DNA of 64,000 nucleotides from Isoetes taiwanensis. Taxonomy: Eukaryota > Streptophyta > Lycopodiopsida > Isoetales > Isoetaceae. The stretch lies in assembly GCA_021234155.1 (NCBI GenBank), contig JAJEKV010000064.1, forward strand, positions 5,082,001-5,146,000, written 5' to 3'. This document shows, piece by piece, positions 1 to 10,869 of the stretch (the stretch's first letter is position 1; every line of letters starts with the position of its first letter). A model generated the notes under the pieces. That model worked only from the letters and a program-made list of their open reading frames with translations, ran no database searches and was not told the origin of the DNA. A program made the translations under genes and the position numbers.

Positions 1-912
1 GGGATTGTTACAGCCCCTCCCTATACCAAATGAACGCTGGGAAAGCGTGAGTATGGACTTTATAGTCGCATTACCTAGAACTGCTAGGCACTCAAATTTT
101 GGTCGTAGTGGATCGGCTAACCAAGTATGCTAAGTTTATAGCATTAAGAGGGGAGGCTACGGGGCATGACGTAGCAGTTGCCTATATGCAGCACATAGTC
201 CCAACTTTCGGGCAGTCTAGGTGGGAAGATTATTTACCCTATCTAGAGTTCGCTTATAATAATAGCCATCACACGGGAATTCGGATAACTCTCTTTGTGG
301 CTATGATGGGCCGAAACCCAAGAGCTTATTCAGGTGTACATAAATACCTCCGAACTGAAGTTGCAGTACACATGCTTCATGATATGGATGCAATCCTGCG
401 GCAATGCAAGCAAGCATTGCGAAAAGCTCAAGATAGGGCACAAATGTCTGCTAATCAGCATAGATGTGATATCTCTTATGCGGAAGGTGATTATGTTTTC
501 CTACGGGTCGTTTATCCTTCAGCATAACGAATGAACACATTATGGCCTTTAATCAAAGGTCGGGTGCCTAAACTTACTCCGCGGTATGCTGGGCCTTTTA
601 GGATTACACAGCATACGAGTTGAACTTACCACAGGAAATAGGGATCCATCCTGTATTTCATGTAAGTCAGCTAAAAAGGGCTATATACTGGATATCGCTA
701 ACGTGGTTAGTCCGCAAAGTATACCGATCGTCTTAAACTCCTCTGTAACGCCAGAACGTCTTTTGGATAAAAGAGTTCGACAGCTGCGCAATACAGATGT
801 GATAGATGTGATAGAACATCTGGTTCAGTGGCAAGACCAGTCTCCTGAGGATGCCACCTGGGAGACGGAGGAATTTGTGCAGCAGTTCCCTCATCTAAAG
901 GATCAACCTTGA
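1..912 (+). pseudogene. Ty3/gypsy chromovirus pol 3' end (integrase + chromodomain), decayed
   Basis: This is the C-terminal part of a Ty3/gypsy polyprotein, which would insert the retrotransposon cDNA into chromatin. Visible in order are an integrase-core segment ([17 protein letters not shown] at about 38-82, a frame change near 100, then [12 protein letters not shown]), the LPYLEFAYNNSHH segment near 225-270, and a chromodomain at about 765-905 (LDKRVRQLRN, LVQWQDQSPEDATWE, FPHLKD). The chromodomain places it among chromoviruses. At least one frameshift and one stop (near 525-530) interrupt it, so it is not functional. The 5' part lies outside the window. A polypurine tract and LTR follow immediately, giving a coherent element end. 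Confidence 0.9.
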
Positions 913-940
913 GGGCAAGGTTCAAAAGGAGGGGGAGGAA

Positions 941-1875
941 TGTTACAGGTGCTCCCAAGGGCATAGCTGGAATCGGGCCCTTGACGGACGTCCATGAGCA
1001 TGGGGGTACTGTTGTTCGCGATTGCCTGGCAGTTGTGATTTAATAGGCCATGTTGACTGTAATCAGTCTATGGTGACGGAATGGGGGATAAGTGGTAATA
1101 ATGGCTAGCAGCGGGTAATGTTCGCTAGGGGCAGTAATATTACTAAGTATTAGTGCGAAAGGAGCTAGCGGGGTTTGCAGAGACAAAAGACTTATATGGA
1201 TGCATGGTTAGCGTTGTTATGTTAATGTTAATGGAACTAGTATAGGCACTAGGGGCCAAATGCATTAACATAGAAGAATAAGTAGTTAGCTATGCTAAAA
1301 GTTAATGTTTTAAAAGGACACGTGGCATTGAATGGTTGGATGGGTCCATAGAACCTGATATATAACAGAAGCAAACGAATTTGTATCAGCATCCGGCTGC
1401 CAGATCTAATGGACGTGTCGTAGAGATGAGATTGGATCGAATCAGGGCATGAGCTGGCCGGTTTTGGGCTGTAGAAAACTTCAGTGAACTCCAAAGCTTG
1501 GATTATAAAGCCTAGAGGAAGAATTGGCTGGAAAAGGGAAATTGGGTCTTAGGAAGACAAGAGCCGATTCTACTATCAGGGAATTATGTTTGATTCAAGA
1601 CTTGGGCCTTGAGGTTGGATTTGCGGCCCGAGGCTGTGATTGTGGCCCCAAGGTAGGTTGATTACTGCCACGGGTCGGATTGAGCTTGGCCAGCCGGTTA
1701 ACATTCATCCAGGGAGGATTATCTGGAAGGATCCGGTCTGCTGTGAGTAGTTTCACATAGCAGCAAGCCATCGTGGTCAATCAGGGGGATCTGGGATCCA
1801 AGGTGTGGGCGGTTCTGACTGGCGTAGTACACGCGGGCAAGGGTTTCTCTTGGGGAAAAAAAATTTGTTGTAACA
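941..1875 (+). repeat. 3' LTR of the Ty3 chromovirus
   Basis: A purine-only stretch (about 924-940, AAAAGGAGGGGGAGGAA) ends exactly where TGTTACA begins at 941. The matching inverted end TGTAACA closes at 1875. Polypurine tract followed by TG...CA with 7 bp inverted ends is the standard 3' LTR signature, giving an LTR of 935 bp. A TATA-like stretch (GATATATAAC) lies near 1358. The 5' LTR and the other target-site duplicate are outside the window, so the exact right end is inferred from the inverted heptamer. Confidence 0.75.
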
Positions 1876-2138
1876 AGACATGAAGAAAATGCATTCAAAA
1901 ACTGAATTCTAAAGGTGAGATTCGACTAGGATGATGTACAAGAAAGAAAAATGGAACAAAAAACCAAAATGAAGATCCACAAGGCAACATCTGCGCAAGT
2001 GACAATTATATTATTTTTTTGGGCCAGCCAATATTGACAGTCCTTTAAAAAGGGCTTGGCAATGCTACATGGGTATTTTGAATAACTTCTAGTCAAGTGA
2101 AATATATCGCAACTATAACTTCTGACAATGGCAACATT
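1876..2138. other. Unassigned AT-rich spacer between LTR and LINE
   Basis: No gene, RNA or repeat is recognised here. It is the host flank between the chromovirus LTR and the 5'-truncated LINE. Confidence 0.5.
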
Positions 2139-3026
2139 CTTGATAGACACATCGTCTATTTTCAGAAAGTGGTTACTATGGGTGATGCTCGGCTCCTGCA
2201 CTTGGCTTACACTGTGGCAATGAGTCCGCAGCGGCTTAGGGCTTGTTGGAGGGGTAAGAGAGATCAATGGTTCGCCAGATGGAACGTCGGGAGAGCCTGA
2301 TGCATGCAGTGGACCACGGTGACGATCGTGGCGACTGCGGGGAGTACCTAGGCAGCTTGTTTCCTTGGCAAGCTCGGGACCCGGCTCTAGAGCGGTCAAA
2401 AGCGGCCCATTACAAGGAGCACATCAACCCGTGTTATCCCGGGCCCACGAATCTACCGCATTCCCGGTGCCCTCAAAAGCGCTTGAGACTCATTGCCTCC
2501 ATTCGCGACAGGTGCCCACCATCTTCGCATCGAGGCGGGCGGGTGGATTGGGGAGCCCCGCCGGGGATGAGCTCGGTCGGTCTTTGTCAAGCGGGTGCCA
2601 TTGAGGATGAGTCTCACACTTTCCAGAGTTGCCCAAATGCGTTGATCGGTCCGGGCGGATCACGCTCCCTTTAGTGCGGGCGGACTTGCCCTTTACATTT
2701 GCCGATGAACACACCGCCGTCGATGCGTGCCACGGGGTCGTACGTACATTCGGGAGGTATTGGACTGCGAGGAGGTCACCTTTTCCCCCCGGCCGCTTTC
2801 GTGATTAGGCCTTCATGTGCTTTGATTGCATGATTTGTATATATTTGGGTGTTTCGCATTTTGTATGTTAGTTTGTCGGCCGTGATTCTTTGCCCGGTTT
2901 TCCCTCGAAAACCCTTCGGGGCGGGGGTTTTTTAATCCGGGCAGTAATCCGCTTGCTGCGTTTTTGTATTGGGTCCCATAGACCGATTGGTCTCCGTGGA
3001 CGATAAAAGTACCTTCCTTCCTTCCA
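2139..3026 (+). mobile_element. 5'-truncated LINE, C-terminal RT region and 3' UTR (family LINE-1w)
   Basis: Homologous to the 3' part of the longer LINE at 55.8-59.3 kb. It enters at the segment encoding RHIVYFQKVVTMGDAR and continues through a C-terminal zinc-knuckle-like stretch (cysteine, then GAIEDESHTFQSCP) to a conserved 3' UTR. The 3' UTR holds a CGAAAACCCTTCGGGG hairpin near 2905-2930, the AGACCGATTGGTCT inverted repeat (2980-2993), and the end CGTGGACGATAAAA. A CCTT microsatellite (about 3010-3026) takes the place of a poly(A) tail. 5' truncation is the usual product of target-primed reverse transcription. The frames are broken. Confidence 0.8.
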
Positions 3027-4083
3027 TTGGGTTTCTAATTAAAATTCTAGGTTTTAAAGTCATAGTAGAATCTCACCCTAACATTAAAACTAGAGAGAAA
3101 GAGCAGTCCTCAAATGTCGCTGCCTTATAACCCTTACATCCACAAATGGCTTGCTCCAGGCCGTTACCTCTTCCGTTAGCATTCCAAATTATAAAACAAA
3201 GCAATGCCTTTCCTTTTGAGCTCTAAAAAGCTCCTTCAATCCAACGTTGTTATGTTCTGCAAACTGGCAAGAACTATTAATCTTCAAAAAATCGACCTAC
3301 AAACACAAACGCTAAATCCAGATGTGCTTAACAAGCTAAGAACACAACAATTAAGCGGCTAAAAACAGAGATTATAAAGCATTAGATAGCTAAAACAAAG
3401 ATTATGAAGCAAAGGCATGGGGGCTGAAGCTTCGGCTTCATCCGACGCAAAAAAAAAAAAAAGGCGGCGGCCATGGCAAGGAATGAAAAAAAAAGGGTCA
3501 GAGCGAAAGCCAGCCATACACAACAGTAACAGAGGCCAATCCTCTGAATTACAGAGGCATTCAACGTAGAACAAATACCTGCAATGTTGGCCCGAATATT
3601 TGCTCAAATATCTGCAATATTTGACCAAATATTTGTTGAAATACATCTCCAAAAGCCAAGCCGTACAAAAATTGGCTAAGCAACAAAACATGGCACCAAA
3701 GTCGTACAATTGACACATCTGTGTGATCATTATCATGAGCTCTTTGCACTATGTAACTGTTTAATCCGTCCGGATTAGCTCGGGCTTGCCCAAGGATCGC
3801 CGGAGTTTATCGGCTGCTGTTTGAGATAAAAGATGTTCATATTATTCTAGGATGCTATAAGGATTATCTACACATATATAATTTAGCTTCCTATTTCTAT
3901 TTTCTGTTTTTGTCGTGCAAATTTTTTCTGCGCCAAAATGTAGTTCTCTATTTATATGCCACGTGTTATTCAAACTATCTACTCCGTCAATTCTTTGTAA
4001 GGCGAACTGCTATTGTGGTGCTTCTTTCTGCTTCTTCTATGGCGCTGCCTCTTGTCTATATGGTTGAGTGCTTCTTCAAGGGC
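3027..4083. other. Gene-free, AT-rich stretch
   Basis: No supported gene. The only landmarks are a 14 bp A-run near 3450, a short AT-rich direct repeat with an AAATATTTG core near 3590-3640, and homopolymer runs. Open frames here show no family resemblance. Confidence 0.5.
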
Positions 4084-4701
4084 TTTTTCGGCTCGTGGCA
4101 CTTCCTCAAAGGCTTCAATGTCTGCTTTTTTGGCACTTCCGTAGCAGGTAAAATGCCCCAATCCAAAAAATGTTTGTAGCAAGATTAGCGCAGATCATTT
4201 TTCTGGGCTCTGTGGCTAATCAAGTGCTTAGCTATGGCAGAAGTAGGATGCTTCAATCTGCATTTACGGTCCTTTTCTTCAGATTTTGCTGTCTCTAGAG
4301 ACCCATGTACTCTGTTTCGAGCATGCATTGTTTTCTCTGAATCTTTTCCGTTCCTTTGTTGTTTCCTATCATGGCATAGCAGCAGGGGAACCTTTTTGGC
4401 TCTTGTGGTACTTCCTCAAGCTCCAGCTTCTGCTTCTTTGGCACTTCCGTAGCAGGTAAAAGGCTCGAACCAAAAAAAACGACTGTAGCAAGATTGGCGC
4501 AGATCTTTTTTTCTGGGCTTTGTGGCTAATCAAGTGCTTAGCTATGGCAAAAGTAGGATGCTTCAATATGCATTTACGGTTTGTTTCTTCAGATTTCGCT
4601 GTCTCTAGAGACTCATGTACCCTGTTTCGAGCATGCATTGTTTTCTCTGAATCTTTGTCGTTCCTTTGTTGTTTCTTGTCATGGTATAGCAGCAGGGGAA
4701 C
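4084..4701. repeat. Two-unit tandem duplication, period about 308 bp
   Basis: The block starting GGCTCGTGGCACTTCCTC (about 4090) recurs as GGCTCTTGTGGTACTTCCTC (about 4397). GGCACTTCCGTAGCAGGTAAAA occurs at 4132 and 4440. The long stretch GTGGCTAATCAAGTGCTTAGCTATGGCA occurs in both units. The units differ by scattered substitutions and small indels, so the duplication is old. Open frames within it are not convincing genes. Confidence 0.8.
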
Positions 4702-5810
4702 CAAAGCTACAAGAGAACCTCTGCAAATGATCACTATCTTAGTTTATTATTGTCTATATACAAGCTCAAAACTGTGGATAAAATAGTGGGTAGCTCTCCA
4801 ACCTGAAAAGTATAGTTTAAATCAATCATGTTGATCCATAATGCCTGTGTAGTAACCACAGTATTTTCGTTCAAAGCATTCCGCTGTAGCAACAAATCCA
4901 ATAAACTGAAGCTAAAAATCTTAGAAGGGGTTTTCAAATTTGTTGAAGCTGAGATACAAATAGTTAAACCGTTGCAGCGAAGTCATATTGATTTATAGAC
5001 CTAGAAATGGAATTTTGAGAACGGGAGAGGTATTTGAGAGATTGGGGCAGAGATGGCAAGCTGCGGGAGATTGGGGCAGAGATGGCAGGAACGAACCCAG
5101 CAGGAATGGGCTCCAATTATGGGGAGACCATTTGGAGTTGTTAACGTTGCTCACAGCGGGACTGGTTCTTCATCAGCATAGTCCAAATTAACGTAAGCCT
5201 AAGCCATAGAACGACCCAACTTCGCTTTTTATAAAATCTCCATTTCCTAAATCCTACAACTAAATTCTAAAGATAACCTACAATAAAAGAGAGGAAAGAA
5301 CAAGGCCAGTTTCATCAGACCACAACTATGGTAATGAACTCTAGTTTTTCGCTACTTTCTCCCTCTACATTAGGCGTATACATCATCCTCTGCACCGTTG
5401 AAAATAGTTCTTACCTGAAGACGGTTGAACCATTGTTTTTTTGAACCAATCTATTTAATGGTTCCAACCATTGTTTCTCTTTAACTCTACCTCATGGTAC
5501 CCATTATTTACAGAATAACCCACCCCTAGGATACAATAATGCTTAGCCTGGAAAAGATAATCCAAATACATGGTCTATCATTCTTGCATAGAATGCATCG
5601 CCCAAATAGAATCCAAAGATTTCAAACGAAGGCATCTTTGATACTAAGAGTTCCTCACATTATCTTGAATAATCATAGTACAAACTAGAAAATAAATCAA
5701 ACAAAGGCCGCCGCTATAAATGTCTTGTAAGCTTAAACCTAAGAATCTTTTTGGAACGACTATTATGGAGGGTTGTAGATGGGGTTGACGTGGCTTTATT
5801 AAGCCGAAAA
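4702..5810. other. Gene-free upstream region of the Obg gene
   Basis: No supported gene. It contains a two-copy direct repeat of AGATTGGGGCAGAGATGGCA (about 5038-5088). The rest is AT-rich sequence without recognisable elements. Confidence 0.5.
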
Positions 5811-5845
5811 ATGGGCTTTCGTCATTATAAAGTGCATATAAAAAA
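5811..5845 (+). promoter_or_regulatory. Possible core promoter of the Obg gene (TGGGCT plus TATA-like motif)
   Basis: ATGGGCTTTC at about 5810 resembles the plant site II element (TGGGCY), common in promoters of organellar and translation genes. CATATAAAAA lies at about 5835-5844, roughly 65 bp before the chosen ATG. This is motif matching only, with no transcript evidence. Confidence 0.3.
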
Positions 5846-5908
5846 TCTATTGTTCAATCAAATCCGAGGATAAGGAACATGGAAGTCGTTTGTTATAGCA
5901 CCAGTTAA

Positions 5909-8826
5909 ATGGCGAAAATTTCGTCGAGTTGGGATCTCCGGCCATCGCCTCATCGATGTCCTGCGCTTCCAGCAGGCTCCGTTTCATGGCTTTCTTCGTT
6001 TGGTAGCTCTTTTATCCGTTTATTTCTTTTTAGTCAGTCAACTATCTAATGTCACTAGCTTCAATAGCATGCTAATATAAAAACAACTGAGTTGCTTTTC
6101 CACATTAAGATTCTGTCAACTGAACTTCTGCAGGTACCTGGAACCTGAGCAATATAAACTTTGCAAATAGAATCTCATCACTCAGCCCTCATGCCACAAG
6201 GAGCATATGTTGTGTTATGACCAAAACCACAACTGATATCCCATCTAACCTTGAGAAGGAACCTCATAAGTATTTTGACCAGGTAGTTATAATTGCACGT
6301 TCTGGAGATGGTGGGCATGGAGCAGTGTTTAACATGCCCAGACCCACAGCCAAGGTTCAACCCAAAAAAAATGACAAGGAGGCCACAAAGAAGGACAAGC
6401 CACAGGAAAAGAAAGTGAAAAAAGGTCCTCTTAAGAGAGGTTCTGATGGTTCATTGATTTTACCCATGGGCGGCCAAGGTGGGGATGTAATTTTGGTGGC
6501 TGATGAGAATATTGATTCTCTACTGGAGTTTCACAGGAAAAAGAGGTACAATGCGAAGAGGGGATCAAACGTGGATGCCATAGGTGGCTCATTGACACCC
6601 TTTCTTCATGATGGGTTGTCTGCATCACCCTTAAGAATTCCTGTACCTGTTGGTAAGAAAGATCCTTATACAATATGGAATTTTCTTGTTTTCAAATAGG
6701 GTCCCATGGTGTATGCTAGTACTGATGGCATTGGATCTTTGGTACTGCAGGTACAGTAATAAAACGGAAAAGGGGTGGAAAATTTCTGGCAGATTTAAGT
6801 CGCCCAGGTGATGAGTTCCTTGTGGCTCGTGGTGGCCGTGGAGGAGTATGTATAGTCTAGCATTTGCATGAGAAATTGTCCTTCATTTACTTAAGTGCTT
6901 TAGTTTTATGCCTTGCAGATAAGCATGGTAGAGATTCCAAAAGATAACCGAAGTCACTTGAAGCCTGTAAATGCTCCTGTGATGACTGATCCAAATGATA
7001 AGGTGTGCAAAAAAAGTTGTCTTTTATAATTCTGTTGCAAAGATAGACTATACGCATTGTGCTTATGTCTTGTCCTGGTTGACAGTCTATAGAGTGATGA
7101 TAGTTTTTTGCTGTTTGATCATTTACGATACATCTCTTTATGATTATTTAATGCAAAAATTCAGCTTTGTGGATACCAAGAATCATTCGGGTTTTATATA
7201 ATTATTCTTCAAGATAGCATTTACAAGCTTTCTTTGTTTAGATTTTAACAAAAGGGTTACCAGGAGAGGAGGTTGCACTGGAGTTGACCCTCCGTGTAGT
7301 TGCTGACGTTGGTCTTGTGGTAAGTACACATGTTTTATATCTTAACCACTATATTAATACTGAAATTTTTGGGTGCCCTATTCTCACACTTCTCATTTGG
7401 GCAGGGCCTTCCAAATGCAGGCAAATCATCTCTCTTAGCTGCTGTATCTCTGGCCAGACCAAGTATTGCAGATTATCCATTCACAACGTTAATGCCAAAT
7501 CTGGGACGGATTGAGCAAAATCTTGAAGACTTGCGTCCAACTGTTGCTGACCTTCCTGGATTGATCAAGGGAGCCCATCTGGGTAAGGTAACTCCCATAC
7601 TTTGAAAGATTTTCCTTGTCCATTATTAATGTTTGTATTCATTGTTTTACTAGAGAATTGCAGGGATTAGGACGCATGTTCTTAAGGCATCTGCGCCGAA
7701 CCAGATTGTTAATTCATGTTGTGGACATATCTGCACCTGATCCAGTGAATGATTATAAAGTGTTACGCGAGGTAAGAAAGACTCCTAATAGGGTGTTATT
7801 TCCTGATGTTGGTCATGTCTTTTTTTTCTTGGCAAATTTCCCGTCTTCATTCTAGTTCTAGATTGCATAGCATTGCACAGCATTATATTCTCATAGCCTG
7901 AATTCTCCCACATTATACAGTTCTTTATTGCATGCACAGGAAATAAAAATTGTGGATGTAAATGCATGAAAAAGGCTTGCTGATTATGATACATGAATTG
8001 GCTAGGATCCCTGGGTTTAAGTAGAAACGCAACTTATTGTGTTTTTGATCAGTTGGGAATTCCTAAATAGGTAAAGATTTCTTATCTGGAATCTTAATTT
8101 TGGATTGAGACTATGAGATTGAGATTATTGTGACACTCACTATTTTGGCTTTTATGTTCACTACTTGTTGACGTTTCTAGTTCCTATTGTAATACTATCT
8201 ATTGTTGTAATACAGGAGCTTCATATGTATAATCCAGATTACCTTAGACGACCACACATTGTTGCTCTGAACAAGCTTGATCTTCCAGAGGTGAGCTCAA
8301 TCTTTTATTTCTAGCGATTTATTTCAGCCAAGTGACATCTAGTCCTCACATTACGAGAATGTTTCCCTTCTCTTTAATATGATGGATCTTGTGTTTAATT
8401 CTTTTATTAAATTATTCCACAGGCAATGGATAGGGTGAATGGTATAAAGAAAGAGATTTTGGAAGACACGCATATATTTTCTCAAACTACTGTTGATGAT
8501 AGTGATTGCGCTGCTGCTCTGCATATTAGAGAAGAGTTTATCGAGGATATGCCCAGAACAGCCAAAGTGAATCCCACTACCCTGGATTTTCCTCGCCCAG
8601 TTGCTGTTGTGGGAATTAGTGCATTGTAGGTATTTCTTATTTTACTTCTTGCTTTTTAATAAAGGATATGAATGGGATCAATATGTGCAGGCAACAAGTG
8701 GGCATAGAAAGTCTCCTTACTGAAATCAGAACACAGCTAGAAAAGCTTGAAGTGGAGAAGGATGATCTAGCGAGCAGTCAGGCAGAACGTGAAACATATT
8801 ATAAATCTCCACAATGGCGACTTTAG
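5909..8826 (+). CDS. Organellar Obg-family GTPase, ten exons, 524 aa
   Basis: Obg/CgtA GTPases bind the large ribosomal subunit and act in ribosome assembly; plant homologues act in chloroplast or mitochondrion. Exons by GT/AG and frame: 5909-6002, 6134-6652, 6751-6845, 6919-7002, 7242-7319, 7405-7587, 7664-7771, 8216-8290, 8423-8625, 8691-8826. They sum to 1575 nt, exactly 525 codons with the TAG. The N-terminus (about 65 residues, Ser/Arg-rich, few acidic residues) looks like a transit peptide. The Obg fold follows ([25 protein letters not shown]), with a lysine-rich insertion after the first glycine motif. The G domain has GLPNAGKS (291-298), DLPG (339-342), NKLD (406-409) and VGISAL. The start uses the first ATG of a frame that splices cleanly. 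All motifs are intact. Chloroplast versus mitochondrial paralogue is not settled. Confidence 0.93.
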
Positions 8827-9030
8827 CATGCTTTCCAGTTTTGCTACAGGGATAGCGACTTCCTTGCATTCATAATAATGCAAAAGAGTTTATTTCTTCC
8901 TCAAGTGTCATCATTCTGCTAACGTCATTCTGTAATTTGCTTATTCAATGACTATAAAACCCTGTGTATCCCAAAAACTTCTTTCCACATGGATTCTGGC
9001 CTCCATATCTCACATGCATATAAAAGATAA
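8827..9030. other. 3' flank of the Obg gene
   Basis: AT-rich 3' UTR and flank. No canonical polyadenylation signal stands out, although several AATAAT-like stretches occur. It runs straight into the pyrimidine tract. Confidence 0.4.
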
Positions 9031-10094
9031 TAGCAGTTCTTTTTAATCTCTTTCCCTCTATTCTTTCTTCTCTTTATATATCTTCCTATCCTCTCTCTAT
9101 TCTCCTCTCTTTATATTCTCTTTATCTTCCTATTTTTGTCTCTTTGTTCTCTCTTAAAAATCCTATCTATTTCTTTCAAATATCTCTCTATTTCTTCATT
9201 CTCTAAATTCTCTACTCTCTATGTCTCCTCTCTTCTCGTTCTATTCTCTTCTCTTCTCTCTTCTTCTATCCCCTCTCTATTCTTTCTATTCTCTATCTTT
9301 TCTCTTTCTCTCTCTTTATTCTATTTCTATTGTATTATCTCTCCATCTCATCTCTATTCTCCCTCTATATTTCTTGTCTCTCTATTCTCTTTATCTCCTT
9401 TCTCTATTTATCCTTTTTGTCCTATCTATTCTCTCTCTAGTCTCTGTCAATCTATTCCTTGCTCTCACTATCTCTTTATTCTATTCTATTCTCTTTTCTC
9501 TCCCCCAAAAAAAAAAAACCTCTCTTCCTTTTTCTCCCTTTCTCTTCATTCTTGTGTTATATTCTCTAAATTCTCTCTCTTTGCTTTGAATTATCTTTTC
9601 TTTATGTTCTCTCTTTTTCTCTTTCTTCTTTAATAGATCGACACCAAGATTATAACTAAAACATATAAAATACATCCTACAATCTCTTTCTACCTTTTCT
9701 CTCTATATTCTCTTCTCTTTCTAGTCTCTCTCTAACTCTTCTCTGGTCTCTCTCTACCTCCATTCTATTACTCTATCCCTTTTCATTCTCTATCTCTCTT
9801 TAAATTATTCTCTATTATTTATATTTTACTCTCTCTCCCCCCTCCCCTCCCCCCCCCTCCCCCTCCCTCTCTCCCTCTCCCTCTCTCCCTCCCCGTCCCC
9901 CCTCCCCTCCCCCCCCCCTCCCCCTCTCGCTCTCCCTCTCCCCCCAGCCCCCTCCCCCTCCCCTCCCCCCCCTCCCCCCTCCCCCTCCCCTCCCCTCTCC
10001 TCTCTCTCTCTCTCTCTCTAAATCATCTTCTCCCTCATCCTCTATTTTACTCCCTCCCTCCCTCCCTCCCTCTCTCTCTCTCTCTCTCTCTCAG
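9031..10094 (+). repeat. Long pyrimidine tract, about 1 kb of almost pure C/T
   Basis: From about 9031 the plus strand is dominated by TCTCT, TATTCTC and CCCTCC runs. It becomes nearly pure C/T between 9830 and 10094, with (CCCTCC)n, (TC)n and (CCCT)n blocks, and a short A-run interrupts it near 9508. Open frames here (Ser/Leu/Phe-rich on plus, Lys/Glu/Arg-rich on minus) are compositional artefacts. The tract is an extreme polypurine/polypyrimidine sequence directly downstream of an expressed-type gene. Confidence 0.9.
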
Positions 10095-10869
10095 GTTTCC
10101 CACATGATCGCGAATTTTTTATCTCTCGCCCTCCTCTCGAGCTCGAGAGGAGCTCTTCTCTCGGGCCTTAACAGCGGCCGTTTTGCTGAGTTAGCGGAAA
10201 TCGAAGGCGCCAAAATCCACCGGCCTGCCGGAATTCAATTTGTTGGCGCGAACCAATCTTGGAATCATGAAATGGCTTTCTTTCTTTCATTTTCCCCAAA
10301 GCTCTGCTACAGTCCGACCTCAGTGGGTTTTATTTTCCTCCATTTCTTCCCAAATCGCTGCTATAGTCCGGCATTAAGAAGATTTTGATATGGATCCTGT
10401 GATTTTGGGGATGATTGCAATGGTTTTGCGCACAATTATGCTCGGCATTGTATTGCAGCAGTTCTGCCTAAACCTCATGGATTCATATCACGATTTCGAG
10501 CTCTTAGACTTAGAACACGATTGCAAATTAAACGGGAGTGTTGCATCACTCCCGTTTCAAAGATTCCCTTTAAAAAAACACCAAGTTTCTAAAATAAGCC
10601 TTTTTTGATAGTTGTTAAGAATTTCTAGAGGTTTGCATTTTTTTTCATGCCATTTTGGCCCATTATTAGACGAAAACTTTGTACTTATGAAACACAAATC
10701 ATAAAAAGAGCAAAATTTAGGCATAGACTTGAAGAGACTGAAAGCATTACAAAAAACAAGCACCAGAATAGAAAGGAAAAAAAAGTACTATGTTTTTAAT
10801 AAATTGTTGTACATCAATATTGAAGATTCATTGTAATAAATAATGATAATTTTAATATGCAAGAGTCAA
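10095..10869. other. Spacer with two perfect inverted repeats
   Basis: No supported gene. It contains the perfect 18 bp palindrome CCTCTCGAGCTCGAGAGG (10133-10150) and a hairpin with an 11 bp stem and 6 base loop (AAACGGGAGTG, loop TTGCAT, CACTCCCGTTT; 10530-10557). The right part is AT-rich and may hold the left border of the ParB/methyltransferase element. Confidence 0.6.

Noticed and set aside
3359-4734. Several short frames rich in Phe/Cys/Leu on both strands
   Set aside because: They overlap the 308 bp tandem duplication and poly-A runs; no family resemblance.
9136-9675. Long open frames on both strands (Ser/Leu/Phe-rich plus, Lys/Glu/Arg-rich minus)
   Set aside because: They are translations of the polypyrimidine tract; low complexity in every frame and no start context or homology.
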